In this document: positions 9,493 to 19,085 of the stretch, piece by piece | Numbering within the stretch: the stretch's first letter is position 1 | How the letters are laid out: each line of letters starts with the position of its first letter | Assembly (NCBI RefSeq): GCF_002117105.1 | Contig: NZ_CP019343.1 | Location: 2,480,001-2,544,000 of the forward strand | Direction of reading: 5' to 3' | Length of the DNA: 64,000 bases | DNA from: Oceanicoccus sagamiensis | GTDB taxonomy: Bacteria > Pseudomonadota > Gammaproteobacteria > Pseudomonadales > Dasaniaceae | Program-made: the position numbers and the translations under genes | Notes under the pieces: generated by a model | What the model was told of the DNA's origin: nothing | What the model saw: the letters and a program-made list of their open reading frames with translations, nothing else | Databases searched by the model: none

Positions 9493-9557
9493 GTAGGGTG
9501 GATTACAATCCACCGGTTTTTCAGGTTTAGGCTTTGGTGGATTGTAATCCACCCTAC
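9493..9557. repeat. Nested palindromic repeat, copy 1 (pth-ychF junction)
   Basis: Two inverted arms, each itself palindromic: GTAGGGTGGATT-AC-AATCCACC at 9493-9514 and GGTGGATT-GT-AATCCACCCTAC at 9536-9557, with 21 bp between. The same element recurs at 25660 and 50318. It begins 13 bp upstream of the ychF ATG and ends 4 bp short of the pth stop, so it lies within the pth-ychF transcript. This looks like a REP- or MITE-like intergenic element. No encoded transposase is nearby. Confidence 0.9.
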
Positions 9558-9561
9558 GAGG

Positions 9562-10146
9562 TTAGCCTTTGAATGTGTGTAAGTAGTTCATCGCCTTGGC
9601 CCAGTCGCCATTAATGGCATCGGGTAGGGCGCGTATGGCTTCATCAATTGCATCCAGCATTTTTTGATGATCAGCCTGTGGGGCTTTATTTAAAACATAG
9701 CCGCTAACCAGGTTGGCAGAGCCGGGGTGGCCTATACCAATGCGCAAGCGGTGAAAATTTTTGTTATTGCCGCATTTGGCAATAATATCGCGCAGGCCAT
9801 TATGGCCGCCGTGGCCGCCGCCCTGTTTAAAGCGGGCTGTGCCGATATCGATATCCAGTTCATCGTGTGCGACTAACACTTCATCTATGGCTACTTTATA
9901 AAAGTTACACATGGATGCTACTGCCTGACCGCTGCGATTCATAAAGGTGGTTGGAATAACCAAACGTATATCGTGGCCTTCCAGATTGATACGGCTGGTG
10001 AGGCCAAAAAATTTACTCTCTTCTTTCAGTTGCGCACTCTGCTGGCGGGCAAGCTCTTCTACAAAAAGCGCACCGGCATTGTGGCGGGTCTGTTCGTATT
10101 CTCGGCCTGGATTGCCTAAGCCAACGATAAGTTTAATCGTGCTCAC
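9562..10146 (-). CDS. pth: Peptidyl-tRNA hydrolase
   Basis: Pth releases peptides from peptidyl-tRNAs dropped by ribosomes, recycling tRNA. The 194-residue product has the family N terminus [20 protein letters not shown], including the catalytic His, then FMNRSG and the [15 protein letters not shown] loop. The length is normal. It lies between rplY (upstream, beyond a terminator hairpin) and ychF, the usual neighbourhood. Confidence 0.97.
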   Translation of the reverse strand: MSTIKLIVGLGNPGREYEQTRHNAGALFVEELARQQSAQLKEESKFFGLTSRINLEGHDIRLVIPTTFMNRSGQAVASMCNFYKVAIDEVLVAHDELDIDIGTARFKQGGGHGGHNGLRDIIAKCGNNKNFHRLRIGIGHPGSANLVSGYVLNKAPQADHQKMLDAIDEAIRALPDAINGDWAKAMNYLHTFKG

Positions 10147-10184
10147 TGTCAGGGTCCTTCAATCATTCCATCTGCTTAAAACAC

Positions 10185-10209
10185 AAAATGGGGACAAAGT
10201 CCCCATTTT
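10185..10209 (-). terminator. Terminator hairpin between rplY and pth
   Basis: A perfect 11-bp stem, AAAATGGGGAC / GTCCCCATTTT, with a 3-nt loop and A/T flanks on both sides. It could stop transcription coming from rplY, or attenuate read-through into pth. It is near-symmetric, so it could work on either strand. Confidence 0.75.
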
Positions 10210-10254
10210 ATAGTGAAGCGGGGTATCGCAAGCAATACCCTTGGTGGAAGAAGA

Positions 10255-10914
10255 TTACTCTTCGCCGCCTTCTGCTTCGCCTTCACCTTCAGCTGCTTCT
10301 TCTGGTGCAGCTTCTTCCTCATCACTGCCGCCTTTAGTGGCGTTAACCGCTGAAACCAGCAAGTCGTGATCAGCACCGTGAGATAGAGCCACACTCTCAA
10401 CACCTTTAGGTAGAGTAAGGTCTGAAAGGTGAATGTTCTCACCCAGCTTAAGCTCAGCCATATCCACTTCGATATATTCAGGCAGGTCTTTAGGTAGACA
10501 GCTAACTTCAATATCGTTAAGGGCGTGAGAAATAGTACCGCCTTCCATTTTAACGCCGAAGCAAGCTTCTTCGTTAATAAAGTGAAGAGGAACCTGAATG
10601 GTCAGCTTGGTTTTGGCATCAACACGCAAGAAATCAACGTGCATAATGGTTTCTTTCGCAGGGTGGCGTTGCATATCTTTAACAACAACTTGCTCTGCTT
10701 TGCCATCAATAGACAGGTCAACCAGGCTGGTAAAAAACGCTTCGCTTTCAGCAAGCTTAACGATTTCGTTCATAGCAACGGTGACAGGTGAAGGCTTGTT
10801 TTTACCGCCATAGACGATACCAAGCACACGGTTTTCCAGACGACGTAGGCGGCGGCTCGCACCTTTCCCCAAGTCAGCTCTGGTCTCTGCATTTAATTTA
10901 AATTCGCCAGACAT
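10255..10914 (-). CDS. rplY: Ribosomal protein bL25, long CTC-type form
   Basis: bL25 binds 5S rRNA in the large ribosomal subunit. At 219 residues this is the long (TL5/CTC) form: an N-terminal 5S-binding domain (ETRADLGKGASRRLRR, VYGGKN) plus a C-terminal beta domain, unlike the short enteric L25. It ends in a low-complexity acidic Glu/Ala/Gly tail of about 25 residues. The gene follows prs, with hairpin terminators on both sides. Confidence 0.96.
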   Translation of the reverse strand: MSGEFKLNAETRADLGKGASRRLRRLENRVLGIVYGGKNKPSPVTVAMNEIVKLAESEAFFTSLVDLSIDGKAEQVVVKDMQRHPAKETIMHVDFLRVDAKTKLTIQVPLHFINEEACFGVKMEGGTISHALNDIEVSCLPKDLPEYIEVDMAELKLGENIHLSDLTLPKGVESVALSHGADHDLLVSAVNATKGGSDEEEAAPEEAAEGEGEAEGGEE

Positions 10915-10936
10915 AATAAGTCTCCTTTAGTTAGCG

Positions 10937-10971
10937 AAAAACACCCATTACCTGCGACCAGTAATGGGTGT
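10937..10971 (-). terminator. Terminator hairpin between prs and rplY
   Basis: On the minus strand, ACACCCATTAC pairs perfectly (11 bp) with GTAATGGGTGT across a 9-nt loop and is followed by TTTT. It lies downstream of prs and just before the rplY start region, so it may partly separate the two transcripts. Confidence 0.7.
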
Positions 10972-11039
10972 GGTTATGGATTGATTATCAGCTTTATAAA
11001 ACGCTATCTAATCGCTCCGATTGTATTAGCGGCTATGTC

Positions 11040-11984
11040 TTAACGAAATAGCGCGCTAATGGATTCTTCGTTGCTGACTCGACGTACCGACTCGGCTAAC
11101 AGGTTTGCCATGGTCAGCGTGCGAATTTTACCGCAGGCTTTGGCAGCTTCCGTTAACGGAATGGTGTCAGTTACAACTAACTCATCTAATTGTGAGTTAT
11201 TTAAATTATCTAATGCCTTGCCAGACAATACCGGGTGGGTACAGTAGGCAACCACTTTGGTGGCACCGTTTTCTTTTAGTGCGGCGGCGGCTTTACATAA
11301 GGTGCCCGCTGTATCGACCATATCGTCGACGAGTACACAGGTGCGGCCTTCAACTTCACCAATAATATGCATGACCTGCGCTTCGTTCGCCTGTGGGCGA
11401 CGTTTGTCGATAATGGCTAAATCGCAATCATCTAACTGTTTAGCTACAGCGCGAGCGCGAACAACACCGCCGATATCGGGAGATACCACTACCATATTGG
11501 GGTATTCCTGAGTGTTGATATCGTCTAACAGAACCGGTGAGCCATAAACGTTATCTACGGGTACGTCGAAAAACCCCTGAATCTGTTCAGCGTGCAGGTC
11601 GACGGTTAGTACTCTGTCTACACCAACACCGGTCATCATATCGGCAACCACTTTGGCGCTGATGGGTACTCGTGACGAGCGTACGCGGCGATCCTGGCGG
11701 GCGTAACCGAAGTAGGGGACTACGGCGGTTATGCGGCCTGCTGAGGAGCGGCGCATGGCATCGATCATTACGATCAACTCCATTAAGTTGTCATTGGTGG
11801 GCTGGCAGGTGGACTGGATGATAAATACATCTGCGCCGCGCACGTTTTCTTTGATTTCAACTGCAACTTCGCCATCGCTGAACTGGCCTACGTCGGCTTC
11901 ACCTAGTGGTAGGTGGAGTTGGGCGGCAACCTGTTGGGCTAGTTCAGGGTTGGCGTTGCCGGTAAAAACCATCAATTTGGACAC
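11040..11984 (-). CDS. prs: Ribose-phosphate pyrophosphokinase
   Basis: Prs makes PRPP from ribose 5-phosphate and ATP, feeding purine, pyrimidine, His, Trp and NAD synthesis. The 314-residue protein has all class I features: [16 protein letters not shown], the ATP loop region [19 protein letters not shown], and the PRPP-binding [14 protein letters not shown]. It sits downstream of ispE and tRNA-Gln on the minus strand, the conserved gammaproteobacterial order. Confidence 0.98.
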   Translation of the reverse strand: MSKLMVFTGNANPELAQQVAAQLHLPLGEADVGQFSDGEVAVEIKENVRGADVFIIQSTCQPTNDNLMELIVMIDAMRRSSAGRITAVVPYFGYARQDRRVRSSRVPISAKVVADMMTGVGVDRVLTVDLHAEQIQGFFDVPVDNVYGSPVLLDDINTQEYPNMVVVSPDIGGVVRARAVAKQLDDCDLAIIDKRRPQANEAQVMHIIGEVEGRTCVLVDDMVDTAGTLCKAAAALKENGATKVVAYCTHPVLSGKALDNLNNSQLDELVVTDTIPLTEAAKACGKIRTLTMANLLAESVRRVSNEESISALFR

Positions 11985-12099
11985 GGTTGGTTTCCTGTCT
12001 TGATTGTTTGTTGTTGAGGGTGATTAAGCTTTGGATGGCGTTAATCACACTTTTTTACTGTGTATTGCTAAATTTTTGCATTCGGAAGGAGGATTGACT

Positions 12100-12224
12100 G
12101 CGGGCCTTTCGGCCCTTGGGGCTTCGCCCCGTCGCCTCCGGCTCCGTCCAAAATGCTAGCGCATTTTGTCGAACCTCTAACGGTTCAAATCCTCTCGTTG
12201 GGACTTGGCACTCTATAAAGAGTT
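12100..12224. repeat. Array of small hairpins between tRNA-Gln and prs
   Basis: Five short inverted repeats follow each other: GGGCC/GGCCC (12102-12115), GGGGC/GCCCC (12118-12130), AAAATGC/GCATTTT (12150-12167), GAACC/GGTTC (12171-12186) and ACTCT/AGAGT (12210-12223). The stretch GGTTCAAATCCTCTCG at 12182-12197 resembles the 3' half of a tRNA T arm, similar to the neighbouring tRNA-Gln but in the opposite orientation. No full tRNA folds here. It may be a tRNA-processing or terminator region, or a degenerate repeat. Confidence 0.5.
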
Positions 12225-12257
12225 TGCACAATACTTCCCATGCGAGAGTTCTTTAAA

Positions 12258-12332
12258 TGGCTGGGGCGAGAGGATTCGAACCTCTGAATGCCAGGATCAA
12301 AACCTGGTGCCTTGCCGCTTGGCGACGCCCCA
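12258..12332 (-). tRNA. tRNA-Gln (TTG)
   Basis: The 75-nt minus-strand sequence has acceptor stem TGGGGCG/CGCCCCA, discriminator G, encoded CCA, anticodon stem-loop CCAGG-TTTTGAT-CCTGG (anticodon TTG) and T arm AGAGG-TTCGAAT-CCTCT. It lies between ispE and prs, the standard location in gammaproteobacteria. Confidence 0.97.
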
Positions 12333-12344
12333 ATAAAGCGTTGG

Positions 12345-13202
12345 TTACAGGCTAAGTGCTTGATGCGTAGGGGAAATGTTCACCCCTTTGGCAATAAAGC
12401 CCTGTAATCCGTTGGGTAACTGATGAAGAATTTGCTCGGCTGACTCGCGGTCAGGACATTGGGCAAAAACACAGGCACCAGTACCTGTTAGTCGAGCTGG
12501 GTTGTTGTCGTTGGTTTGGCTTAATGAATCCAGCCATCGGAGTGCGGCATCCACTGCTGGATAACACGCTCTAACCACCGCTTCGCAGTCATTGTGACCA
12601 CCCTGCTTCAAAACGGCGGCTATTGTGATGGGAGAGGTGTTCCGAGTCAACCGTTTATGGGAAAAAATTTCAGCGGTTGAGACCTCGCAGTCAGGCTTTG
12701 CCACAAAGTACCAAGATTCAGGAATATCAATAGCTTGCAGTTGTTCCCCTACGCCCTCAGCCCAGGCGGAATGGCCCCGCACAAATACCGGTACATCAGC
12801 CCCCAGTTGCAGGCCCAATTTAGCCAATTGATCGATGGATAAATGCAGCTTCCAAAGCTGGTTTAGCGCTAATAAGGTCGTGGCCGCATTAGAGCTGCCG
12901 CCCCCAATACCCCCGCCCATCGGCAGGACTTTCTCAAGCTTAATGGTTGCTCCCTGAGGGGTAGTGGCCTGCTGCTGGAGGAGGCGGGCTGCTCGGATAA
13001 TCAGATTGTCGTCCTGGGCAACGCCTGCAATGGCCGGACTAAGCTGGAGTTCTCTGTCCTCACGGGTCTGGAAGTGCAGGGTATCCCCGTAATCCAGCAG
13101 TTGAAATAGCGTTTGTAATTGATGGTAACCATCATCCCGCTGCCCGGTAATATGCAGCATCAGGTTAAGTTTGGCCGGGGATAGCAAGCTCAGTGTGTTC
13201 AT
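12345..13202 (-). CDS. ispE: 4-diphosphocytidyl-2-C-methyl-D-erythritol kinase
   Basis: IspE is the GHMP-superfamily kinase of the MEP isoprenoid pathway. It phosphorylates the 2-hydroxyl of CDP-methylerythritol with ATP. The 285-residue product shows [20 protein letters not shown] at the N terminus, the ATP loop [15 protein letters not shown], and a late [10 protein letters not shown] motif. Its ATG overlaps the lolB stop by 4 nt, so coupled translation is likely. Confidence 0.97.
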   Translation of the reverse strand: MNTLSLLSPAKLNLMLHITGQRDDGYHQLQTLFQLLDYGDTLHFQTREDRELQLSPAIAGVAQDDNLIIRAARLLQQQATTPQGATIKLEKVLPMGGGIGGGSSNAATTLLALNQLWKLHLSIDQLAKLGLQLGADVPVFVRGHSAWAEGVGEQLQAIDIPESWYFVAKPDCEVSTAEIFSHKRLTRNTSPITIAAVLKQGGHNDCEAVVRACYPAVDAALRWLDSLSQTNDNNPARLTGTGACVFAQCPDRESAEQILHQLPNGLQGFIAKGVNISPTHQALSL

Positions 13203-13819
13203 GGCGGGCTGGCTTCGTGGTTGCAGGCAGGCTTAAGTTGCCACTGTTTGATGACCAGGGTGACTTTTAGCGGCGTCTGTTCTGCAATAATTTTGCTGGG
13301 TAGCTGATAGTCACCCTGTTGGGTTAACCGAGGGTAGCTAAGCTGCCAGGATTGCTGTTGAAAGCCCAGTGTCTGTTGCGGTGGGTTGGCCTGATAATCC
13401 TGGCTGGGGTCCGGCAGGGCTTTTATCCAATAGCGCAATTGCTCTACCGGTAAAGTCCAGCCGAGTTGCTGTGCTAATAAGGCGTTGGCGCTGCTGGCGC
13501 TGAAGTGTTGATTGTCGCTGGTCGTTAAATAAACCTGCTCGGTATTACCCACCAGATGAGCAGCTCCCTGTCCCAGTGGCCCACTGATACGAATATCGAA
13601 GGCATCACCACATTGGCTCCAGTTAAGATAGGCGCTATGGGCTTCGTTAGTCGTGCGCAAGCCCACTTTGCCGCGCACCGCCCAGTGCTTAATATCACCG
13701 TTGTTGGCTAGTCCGGTCATGCTATTGGCGGGTTGGGCCGGGGTTTGCTGCCAGTTGCTGCAGGCTGATAACAGCAAAAGCATGCAGCTGAACAGTAGCC
13801 TTGGATAGTAGAGGGTCAT
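13199..13819 (-). CDS. lolB: Outer-membrane lipoprotein receptor LolB
   Basis: LolB takes lipoproteins from the periplasmic carrier LolA and inserts them into the outer membrane. The 206-residue precursor has a short signal peptide with lipobox LSAC (Cys about residue 20) and a LolB-like body ([12 protein letters not shown], then [12 protein letters not shown]). It overlaps the TPR gene upstream (TAATG) and ispE downstream (ATGA), forming a tight three-gene operon. Confidence 0.92.
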   Translation of the reverse strand: MTLYYPRLLFSCMLLLLSACSNWQQTPAQPANSMTGLANNGDIKHWAVRGKVGLRTTNEAHSAYLNWSQCGDAFDIRISGPLGQGAAHLVGNTEQVYLTTSDNQHFSASSANALLAQQLGWTLPVEQLRYWIKALPDPSQDYQANPPQQTLGFQQQSWQLSYPRLTQQGDYQLPSKIIAEQTPLKVTLVIKQWQLKPACNHEASPP

Positions 13820-15615
13820 TATTTTGCCGGGGTCTCAGCCGGTACCAGCCGCTCCATTGTCTCTTGAATAATAGGGCTGTCGGGTCTTCTTTTCAGGCCG
13901 CCTTCCCAGATTTTTATGGCACCTTTCTGGTCGCCGGATTGCCATAACACTTCGCCAAGGTGGGCTGCCACTTCATGATCGGGGAAGCTTTGATAAGCCG
14001 CTTGTAACAGCGTTAATGCTTTATCGAGATTGCCACGGCGGTATTCCACCCAGCCAAGGCTGTCCTGAATAGCCGGGTCGCCGGGTTTGGCTGCCAGTGC
14101 ACGGGTAATATAGTCATAGGCTTCATCCAGACGTTCGCTGCGATTCGCCAACACATAGCCCAGAGCATTCAGGGCCGTTGCGTTATTCGTGTCCTGGGCA
14201 ATAATTTTAAGTAGGTCCTGCTCCATTAAATCCAGTTTATCCAGTCGCTCACTAAGCATCGAACGGGCATATAACAGGCTGGGTTGGTCGGGGCTGATCA
14301 GTAGGGCTTCGGTTAATAACGCATGGGCCTGCTCAGTGCGGCCGTTTTTTAAGAGTAGCTCTGACTCTAGCAGGTATAGGCGGACAGAATGCTCCGGGTA
14401 TTGCTGACGCAGACCTTGCAGATATTCAGCGGCGGTATCGATACGCCCCTGGGTGGCGTAGATACTGACAATGCGGTTGGTGGCCGCGAGGAAGTCGGTG
14501 CCCGGTGGAATTTGCTGGTAGTAGTCAATGGCGGCTTCCCAATCCTGGTCCTGCTCGGCAAGCTGGCCCAGGTAAAAGTTGGCTTCGGTGGTTCGGTTAC
14601 CGGTATTAAGTAGTCTCTGAAAATAGATTTTGGCATCGTCAGACTGTTGCGTTTCTTTGCTGATAAGGCCGAGGGACAGGAGCAGGTCCGGGTCTCTAGG
14701 GGAGTAAGATAATAAAATTTCAAATTGCTGTTTGGCTTTGGCAATATCTTTGGCCATCAGCATACGGGCATATTGCAGCCGCAGGCGGCGATTATTGGGG
14801 TTGCTGGCGACCACTTTTTCCAGCCGAACATAGGCTTCATCAACGCGATTAAGTTGCTGTAATAAACGGGCTTCAACCACCACGGCGTGCAAATCCTGGT
14901 CGTCGATCTCCAGCACTTCACGAATAATGTCCAGAGCCGCTTCCGGCTCTCCCCGCTGTTGCACCAAGAGTGCTTTTGACGTGAGTAGTTGAGTATTGTC
15001 GGGATAGGTCACTAGCAGGCTATCGATACGTGCTTCGGCGGCATTGCGAGTGGCCTCGGGCATGGACAGGGTGCTGGCGGCAATGGCGGCAAAATTCGTG
15101 CTGCCACCTTGTTCCAAGACGGTGGTCATATGGTCAAGCGCTTCCAGTGGTCGCTGGTTTTTTGCCAGCATCGTCGCGGTGGTATATTGCGCTTCAGCAT
15201 TGTCCGGTTCGAGCTCTACCCATAGCTGCGCCGCATCCAGGGTGGCTTTATCGGCGCCTAAAAACTGGGCTAAGCGGGTGGCGCGGGCGGTTACGCCGGG
15301 GTCGCGGGTCTGGTGAGCCTGTTGCAGGTAGTTGCCCAAAGCCAGATCGTAGCGGTTGCGCCGGACCGCGAATTCGGCGACTAATAAATCGTGAAAGCTA
15401 TCGGCGGGGAAGGGGCGGGTGGGAGCTTCAGCCTCTTCCTCCTCAATTTCCGGGCTGGCGATACTTGCTTCAGGTTCGGCAACGACAGGCTCTTGCTCCG
15501 GGGTGCTGCTGCAAGCGCTTAGCAGAGACAGTAACAAGCCCATAACCAGCAGATAACGGCCTGAGGCAAATAAGTGATAACTGGCTTTAAGGCAGTCGGC
15601 AGAATTTGGGGTCAT
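13819..15615 (-). CDS. TPR-repeat lipoprotein
   Basis: A 598-residue secreted protein with a signal peptide and lipobox (LLSAC, Cys about residue 35), an acidic Glu/Pro-rich linker to about residue 70, then tandem tetratricopeptide repeats to the C terminus. Clear TPR units include NALGYVLANRSERLDEAYDYI and DSLGWVEYRRGNLDKALTLL. TPR lipoproteins upstream of lolB-ispE are common in pseudomonad-like genomes, but their exact role is not established. An assembly or scaffolding role at the outer membrane is inference. Confidence 0.88.
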   Translation of the reverse strand: MTPNSADCLKASYHLFASGRYLLVMGLLLSLLSACSSTPEQEPVVAEPEASIASPEIEEEEAEAPTRPFPADSFHDLLVAEFAVRRNRYDLALGNYLQQAHQTRDPGVTARATRLAQFLGADKATLDAAQLWVELEPDNAEAQYTTATMLAKNQRPLEALDHMTTVLEQGGSTNFAAIAASTLSMPEATRNAAEARIDSLLVTYPDNTQLLTSKALLVQQRGEPEAALDIIREVLEIDDQDLHAVVVEARLLQQLNRVDEAYVRLEKVVASNPNNRRLRLQYARMLMAKDIAKAKQQFEILLSYSPRDPDLLLSLGLISKETQQSDDAKIYFQRLLNTGNRTTEANFYLGQLAEQDQDWEAAIDYYQQIPPGTDFLAATNRIVSIYATQGRIDTAAEYLQGLRQQYPEHSVRLYLLESELLLKNGRTEQAHALLTEALLISPDQPSLLYARSMLSERLDKLDLMEQDLLKIIAQDTNNATALNALGYVLANRSERLDEAYDYITRALAAKPGDPAIQDSLGWVEYRRGNLDKALTLLQAAYQSFPDHEVAAHLGEVLWQSGDQKGAIKIWEGGLKRRPDSPIIQETMERLVPAETPAK

Positions 15616-15836
15616 ACAGCTTGAGTCCTTTTATTAGGCCGCTATGATGACATAAAGCGGCCTCTAATCACTATAACTATCCTATTAACGTCTATATAAG
15701 TAGTACTGGCAATCCACATTTGGGCGCTAACTTGTTAGAATTGTGCGCTTTTTTGGATTAAGGGGGGCGCAATCCCCACTTTACCGTCACTGTTTTGTTG
15801 GTTTGTCGCCAATTTCTGAGGATTCTACACCGCTGT

Positions 15837-17126
15837 ATGGGCTTGATCGCACTGGGCATTAATCATAAGTCAGCCAATGTTGCGCTGCGCGAACGCGTTG
15901 CGTTTGCCCCTGAGCAAATGGCTGAGGCGTTGCAAGATGCCTTAAGCGATGCCTTATTGGCTGAAGCGGTGATTCTCTCAACCTGTAATCGCACCGAGCT
16001 GTTTGCCATAGTGGCAGATGAGCATTTGGACGGTGGTGAGCAACGCGCGTTGGCATGGCTGGGGGCTTACCACCATATCCCGCTGGCTGATCTGGAAAGT
16101 TGTTATTACAGTTATAGTGATCAGCAGGCTCTGCGGCATATTATTCAGGTAACCAGCGGGTTGGACTCGATGGTGTTGGGCGAGCCGCAAATCTTTGGGC
16201 AAATGAAATCAGCCTTTGCGGTAGCGCAGGAGGCCAGCTCGGTAGGCAGTGAGCTGTCCCGTATTTTCCCCCATGTATTTTCTGTGGCAAAAAAAGTGCG
16301 TACCGATACTGCCATCGGTAAAAACCCGGTGTCGGTTGCCTATGCGGCGGTCAATGTATCGCACCATATTTTTTCTGATTTAAGCGAAACGCGGGCTTTA
16401 TTAATCGGTGCCGGTGAAACCATTGAACTGGTTGCCAGGCACCTTTCTGAAAAGGGTGTTAAAAGTATTGTCGTGGCCAACCGGACGTTGGGGCGGGCCA
16501 GAGAGTTGGCGCATCGCTTTGGCGCAGAAGCGGTATTGCTGTCTGAAATCCCCGAGCAACTGGTACAGGCGGATATTGTGATTTCATCCACCGCCAGTCA
16601 ATTGCCGATTTTAGGTAAAGGGGCTGTGGAGCATGCGCTTAAGTTACGCAAGCATCGCCCAATCTTAATGGTCGATATCGCTGTGCCCAGAGATATTGAA
16701 GAGCAGGTGGGTGAGTTAAGTGATATTTATTTATATACCGTTGATGACCTGACTGAAATTGTTGATGAGAATAAACGCAATCGCGAATCAGAAGCCCGTA
16801 AAGCGGATAAGCTGATCGATAAGGGAGTAGAAAACTATTTGCAGCAGTTGCGTTCTCTTGATGTGGTCTCAACCCTTAAGGCTTACCGTCAACAGTCAGA
16901 ACAAACCCGTGATATTGAGTTAGAAAAAGCGTTAAAGCAGTTGGCCAAAGGCGAAAGTGCAGAGCGGGTTGTTACTCAGCTGGCTCGTAGCCTAACCAAT
17001 AAGTTTATGCATAAGCCCAGTATAGAAATGAAAAAGGCCAGTGCCGAGGGCCATGAAGATAGAGTCAGTTGGGCGCATCAATTATTCGGGCTGCAAGTTG
17101 ATCAAGAGCCTGAAGAAAAAGATTAA
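15837..17126 (+). CDS. hemA: Glutamyl-tRNA reductase
   Basis: HemA reduces glutamyl-tRNA to glutamate-1-semialdehyde with NADPH, the first step of C5 haem synthesis. The chosen ATG 15837 gives 429 residues beginning [19 protein letters not shown], the conserved N terminus. The open frame extends 14 codons upstream without homology. Visible are the catalytic Cys in [22 protein letters not shown], the NADPH-binding LIGAGET, and a C-terminal dimerisation helix. The 221-bp gap to the divergent TPR gene must hold both promoters, though I saw no convincing -35/-10 pair there. Confidence 0.97.
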   Translation: MGLIALGINHKSANVALRERVAFAPEQMAEALQDALSDALLAEAVILSTCNRTELFAIVADEHLDGGEQRALAWLGAYHHIPLADLESCYYSYSDQQALRHIIQVTSGLDSMVLGEPQIFGQMKSAFAVAQEASSVGSELSRIFPHVFSVAKKVRTDTAIGKNPVSVAYAAVNVSHHIFSDLSETRALLIGAGETIELVARHLSEKGVKSIVVANRTLGRARELAHRFGAEAVLLSEIPEQLVQADIVISSTASQLPILGKGAVEHALKLRKHRPILMVDIAVPRDIEEQVGELSDIYLYTVDDLTEIVDENKRNRESEARKADKLIDKGVENYLQQLRSLDVVSTLKAYRQQSEQTRDIELEKALKQLAKGESAERVVTQLARSLTNKFMHKPSIEMKKASAEGHEDRVSWAHQLFGLQVDQEPEEKD

Positions 17127-17137
17127 AAAGAGAGATT

Positions 17138-18223
17138 ATGAAAGCATCGATAGTGAATAAATTAGATAACTTGATAGATCGCCATGAAGAACTGGGCGCT
17201 TTGCTAAGTGATAGTGAAATTATTAGTGACCAGAATAAATTCAGGGCTTTATCTAAAGAGTATTCCGAGGTTGAACCGGTCGTAAAGTGCTACAACGATT
17301 ATCGGCAAACCATGGATGATATTGAAGAGGCAGAATCGCTACTAAAAGATGGCGATGCCGATATGCGGGAAATGGCACAGGAGGAATTATCCGATGCTCA
17401 GAGCCGCCGCGATGACATGGAAGAAGAGTTACAGAAATTATTATTACCCCGTGACCCCAATGATTCCAATAACGTGTTTTTAGAAGTGCGGGCAGGTACT
17501 GGCGGAGACGAGGCGGCGATTTTCTCCGGCGATTTATACCGTATGTATACCCGCTATGCTGAAAATCAGGGCTGGAAGGTGGAGCCGATTTCTGAGCGCG
17601 AAGGTGATCACGGTGGTTATAAAGAAATTATTGCCAGAGTGACAGGGCAGGATGTTTATGCCCACCTAAAGTTTGAGTCCGGCGCCCATCGTGTCCAGCG
17701 TGTGCCAGAAACCGAATCGCAAGGCCGGGTTCATACCTCGGCCTGTACGGTGGCGATTATGCCCGAAATTGATAGCGTCAATGAAATTGAAATTAATAAA
17801 AATGATTTGCGCGTCGATACGTTTCGCGCCTCTGGTGCTGGTGGACAGCATGTTAACAAAACTGACTCAGCGATTCGTTTAACCCATATACCTACCGGTA
17901 TTGTGGTGGAGTGTCAGGATGAGCGTTCTCAGCATAAGAATAAAGCACGGGCTATGTCGCTGCTGCAATCAAGAATTTTGACCGGTATTCAGGATAAGCA
18001 ACAACAAGAGCAGGCCGATGAGCGCCGCAATCTGGTGGGCAGTGGCGACCGCTCTGAACGTATCCGTACCTATAATTACCCGCAAGGCCGAGTGACTGAC
18101 CACCGTATTAATTTAACCCTATATAAACTGGCTGAAGTGATGGAGGGCTCGCTGGGTGAAGTGGTTGACCCCTTGCGCAATGAATATCAGGCTGACCAAT
18201 TAGCGGCCATGGCAGACGAATAA
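17138..18223 (+). CDS. prfA: Peptide chain release factor 1
   Basis: RF1 recognises UAA and UAG and triggers peptidyl-tRNA hydrolysis. The 361-residue product has the stop-codon tripeptide region VPETESQGR (PxT type) and the catalytic GGQ in [13 protein letters not shown]. It starts 11 nt after hemA, with AGAGAG before the ATG, and is followed 4 nt later by prmC, which methylates the GGQ glutamine. Confidence 0.98.
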   Translation: MKASIVNKLDNLIDRHEELGALLSDSEIISDQNKFRALSKEYSEVEPVVKCYNDYRQTMDDIEEAESLLKDGDADMREMAQEELSDAQSRRDDMEEELQKLLLPRDPNDSNNVFLEVRAGTGGDEAAIFSGDLYRMYTRYAENQGWKVEPISEREGDHGGYKEIIARVTGQDVYAHLKFESGAHRVQRVPETESQGRVHTSACTVAIMPEIDSVNEIEINKNDLRVDTFRASGAGGQHVNKTDSAIRLTHIPTGIVVECQDERSQHKNKARAMSLLQSRILTGIQDKQQQEQADERRNLVGSGDRSERIRTYNYPQGRVTDHRINLTLYKLAEVMEGSLGEVVDPLRNEYQADQLAAMADE

Positions 18224-18227
18224 CAGT

Positions 18228-19085
18228 ATGACCACCGTGGCCCAGCTGCTAGCGCAAAGTCAGCCATTGTTAGTTGGCAGTGATAGCCCGGCGTTAGATA
18301 TTGAACTGCTACTTTGCCACTGCCTGGAAAAAGAACGCAGCTATCTGCGGGCCTGGCCAGACGCTACCGTGCCAGATTTAGCCCTGCAACAATTTCAAAC
18401 TTTACTGCAACGTCGTATAGACGGTGAGCCTGTTGCCTACCTGATGGGTGAGCGCGGCTTTTGGTCGCTGGACTTGGCGGTTAATGCGTCTACCTTGATT
18501 CCTCGCCCTGAAACTGAATTACTGGTTGAGGTTGCCCTGGGCAAAGTGCAGGAAAAACCATCAGCGACGATTCTTGATCTCGGCACCGGCACCGGTGCCA
18601 TAGCACTATCGCTCGCGGCGGAGCGAAGTGATTGTGCCATTACCGCCTGTGATATTGAGGCTGCTGCTGTTGCCCTGGCTGAAAGCAATCGGAAAAAATA
18701 TGCTTTGGATAATGTTGAACTTTGCCAGTCTGACTGGTTTTCTGCCCTTGGTCAGCAACGCTTTGATTTAATCGTTAGCAACCCACCTTATATTGACCCC
18801 GATGATATCCACCTTGAACAAGGCGATGTGCGCTTTGAACCACGCTCAGCATTGGTGGCCGCTAACAAGGGCCTGGCGGATATAGAGCATATTATCAGTC
18901 GGGCACCAGCCTATCTGACTGAGGGGGCATGGCTGCTATTTGAGCATGGCTATGACCAGGCGGCGGCCGTACAATCGTTATTGACTGAGGCGGGCTTTAC
19001 GCAGATATTCACCGAACAGGATTTAGCGGGGGTGGATCGTGTGACCGGGGCGTTAGGCCCCTGGCGGAGCAAAACCAATGGATGA
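18228..19085 (+). CDS. prmC: Release factor glutamine methyltransferase
   Basis: PrmC N5-methylates the glutamine of the GGQ motif in RF1 and RF2. The 285-residue protein shows the SAM-binding ILDLGTGTGAIALSLA and the catalytic NPPY in IVSNPPYIDPDD. The N-terminal helical domain includes PVAYLMGERGFW. It overlaps the following moeB start by 8 nt. Confidence 0.97.
   Translation: MTTVAQLLAQSQPLLVGSDSPALDIELLLCHCLEKERSYLRAWPDATVPDLALQQFQTLLQRRIDGEPVAYLMGERGFWSLDLAVNASTLIPRPETELLVEVALGKVQEKPSATILDLGTGTGAIALSLAAERSDCAITACDIEAAAVALAESNRKKYALDNVELCQSDWFSALGQQRFDLIVSNPPYIDPDDIHLEQGDVRFEPRSALVAANKGLADIEHIISRAPAYLTEGAWLLFEHGYDQAAAVQSLLTEAGFTQIFTEQDLAGVDRVTGALGPWRSKTNG

Noticed and set aside
12171-12200. 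A third tRNA gene suggested by a T-arm-like sequence
   Set aside because: No acceptor stem, D arm or anticodon arm can be formed around it, so it was kept only as part of the hairpin array.
15030-15545. A 171-codon plus-strand ORF
   Set aside because: It is antisense to the TPR lipoprotein gene, has a composition unlike a real protein, and shows no start signal or recognisable motif.
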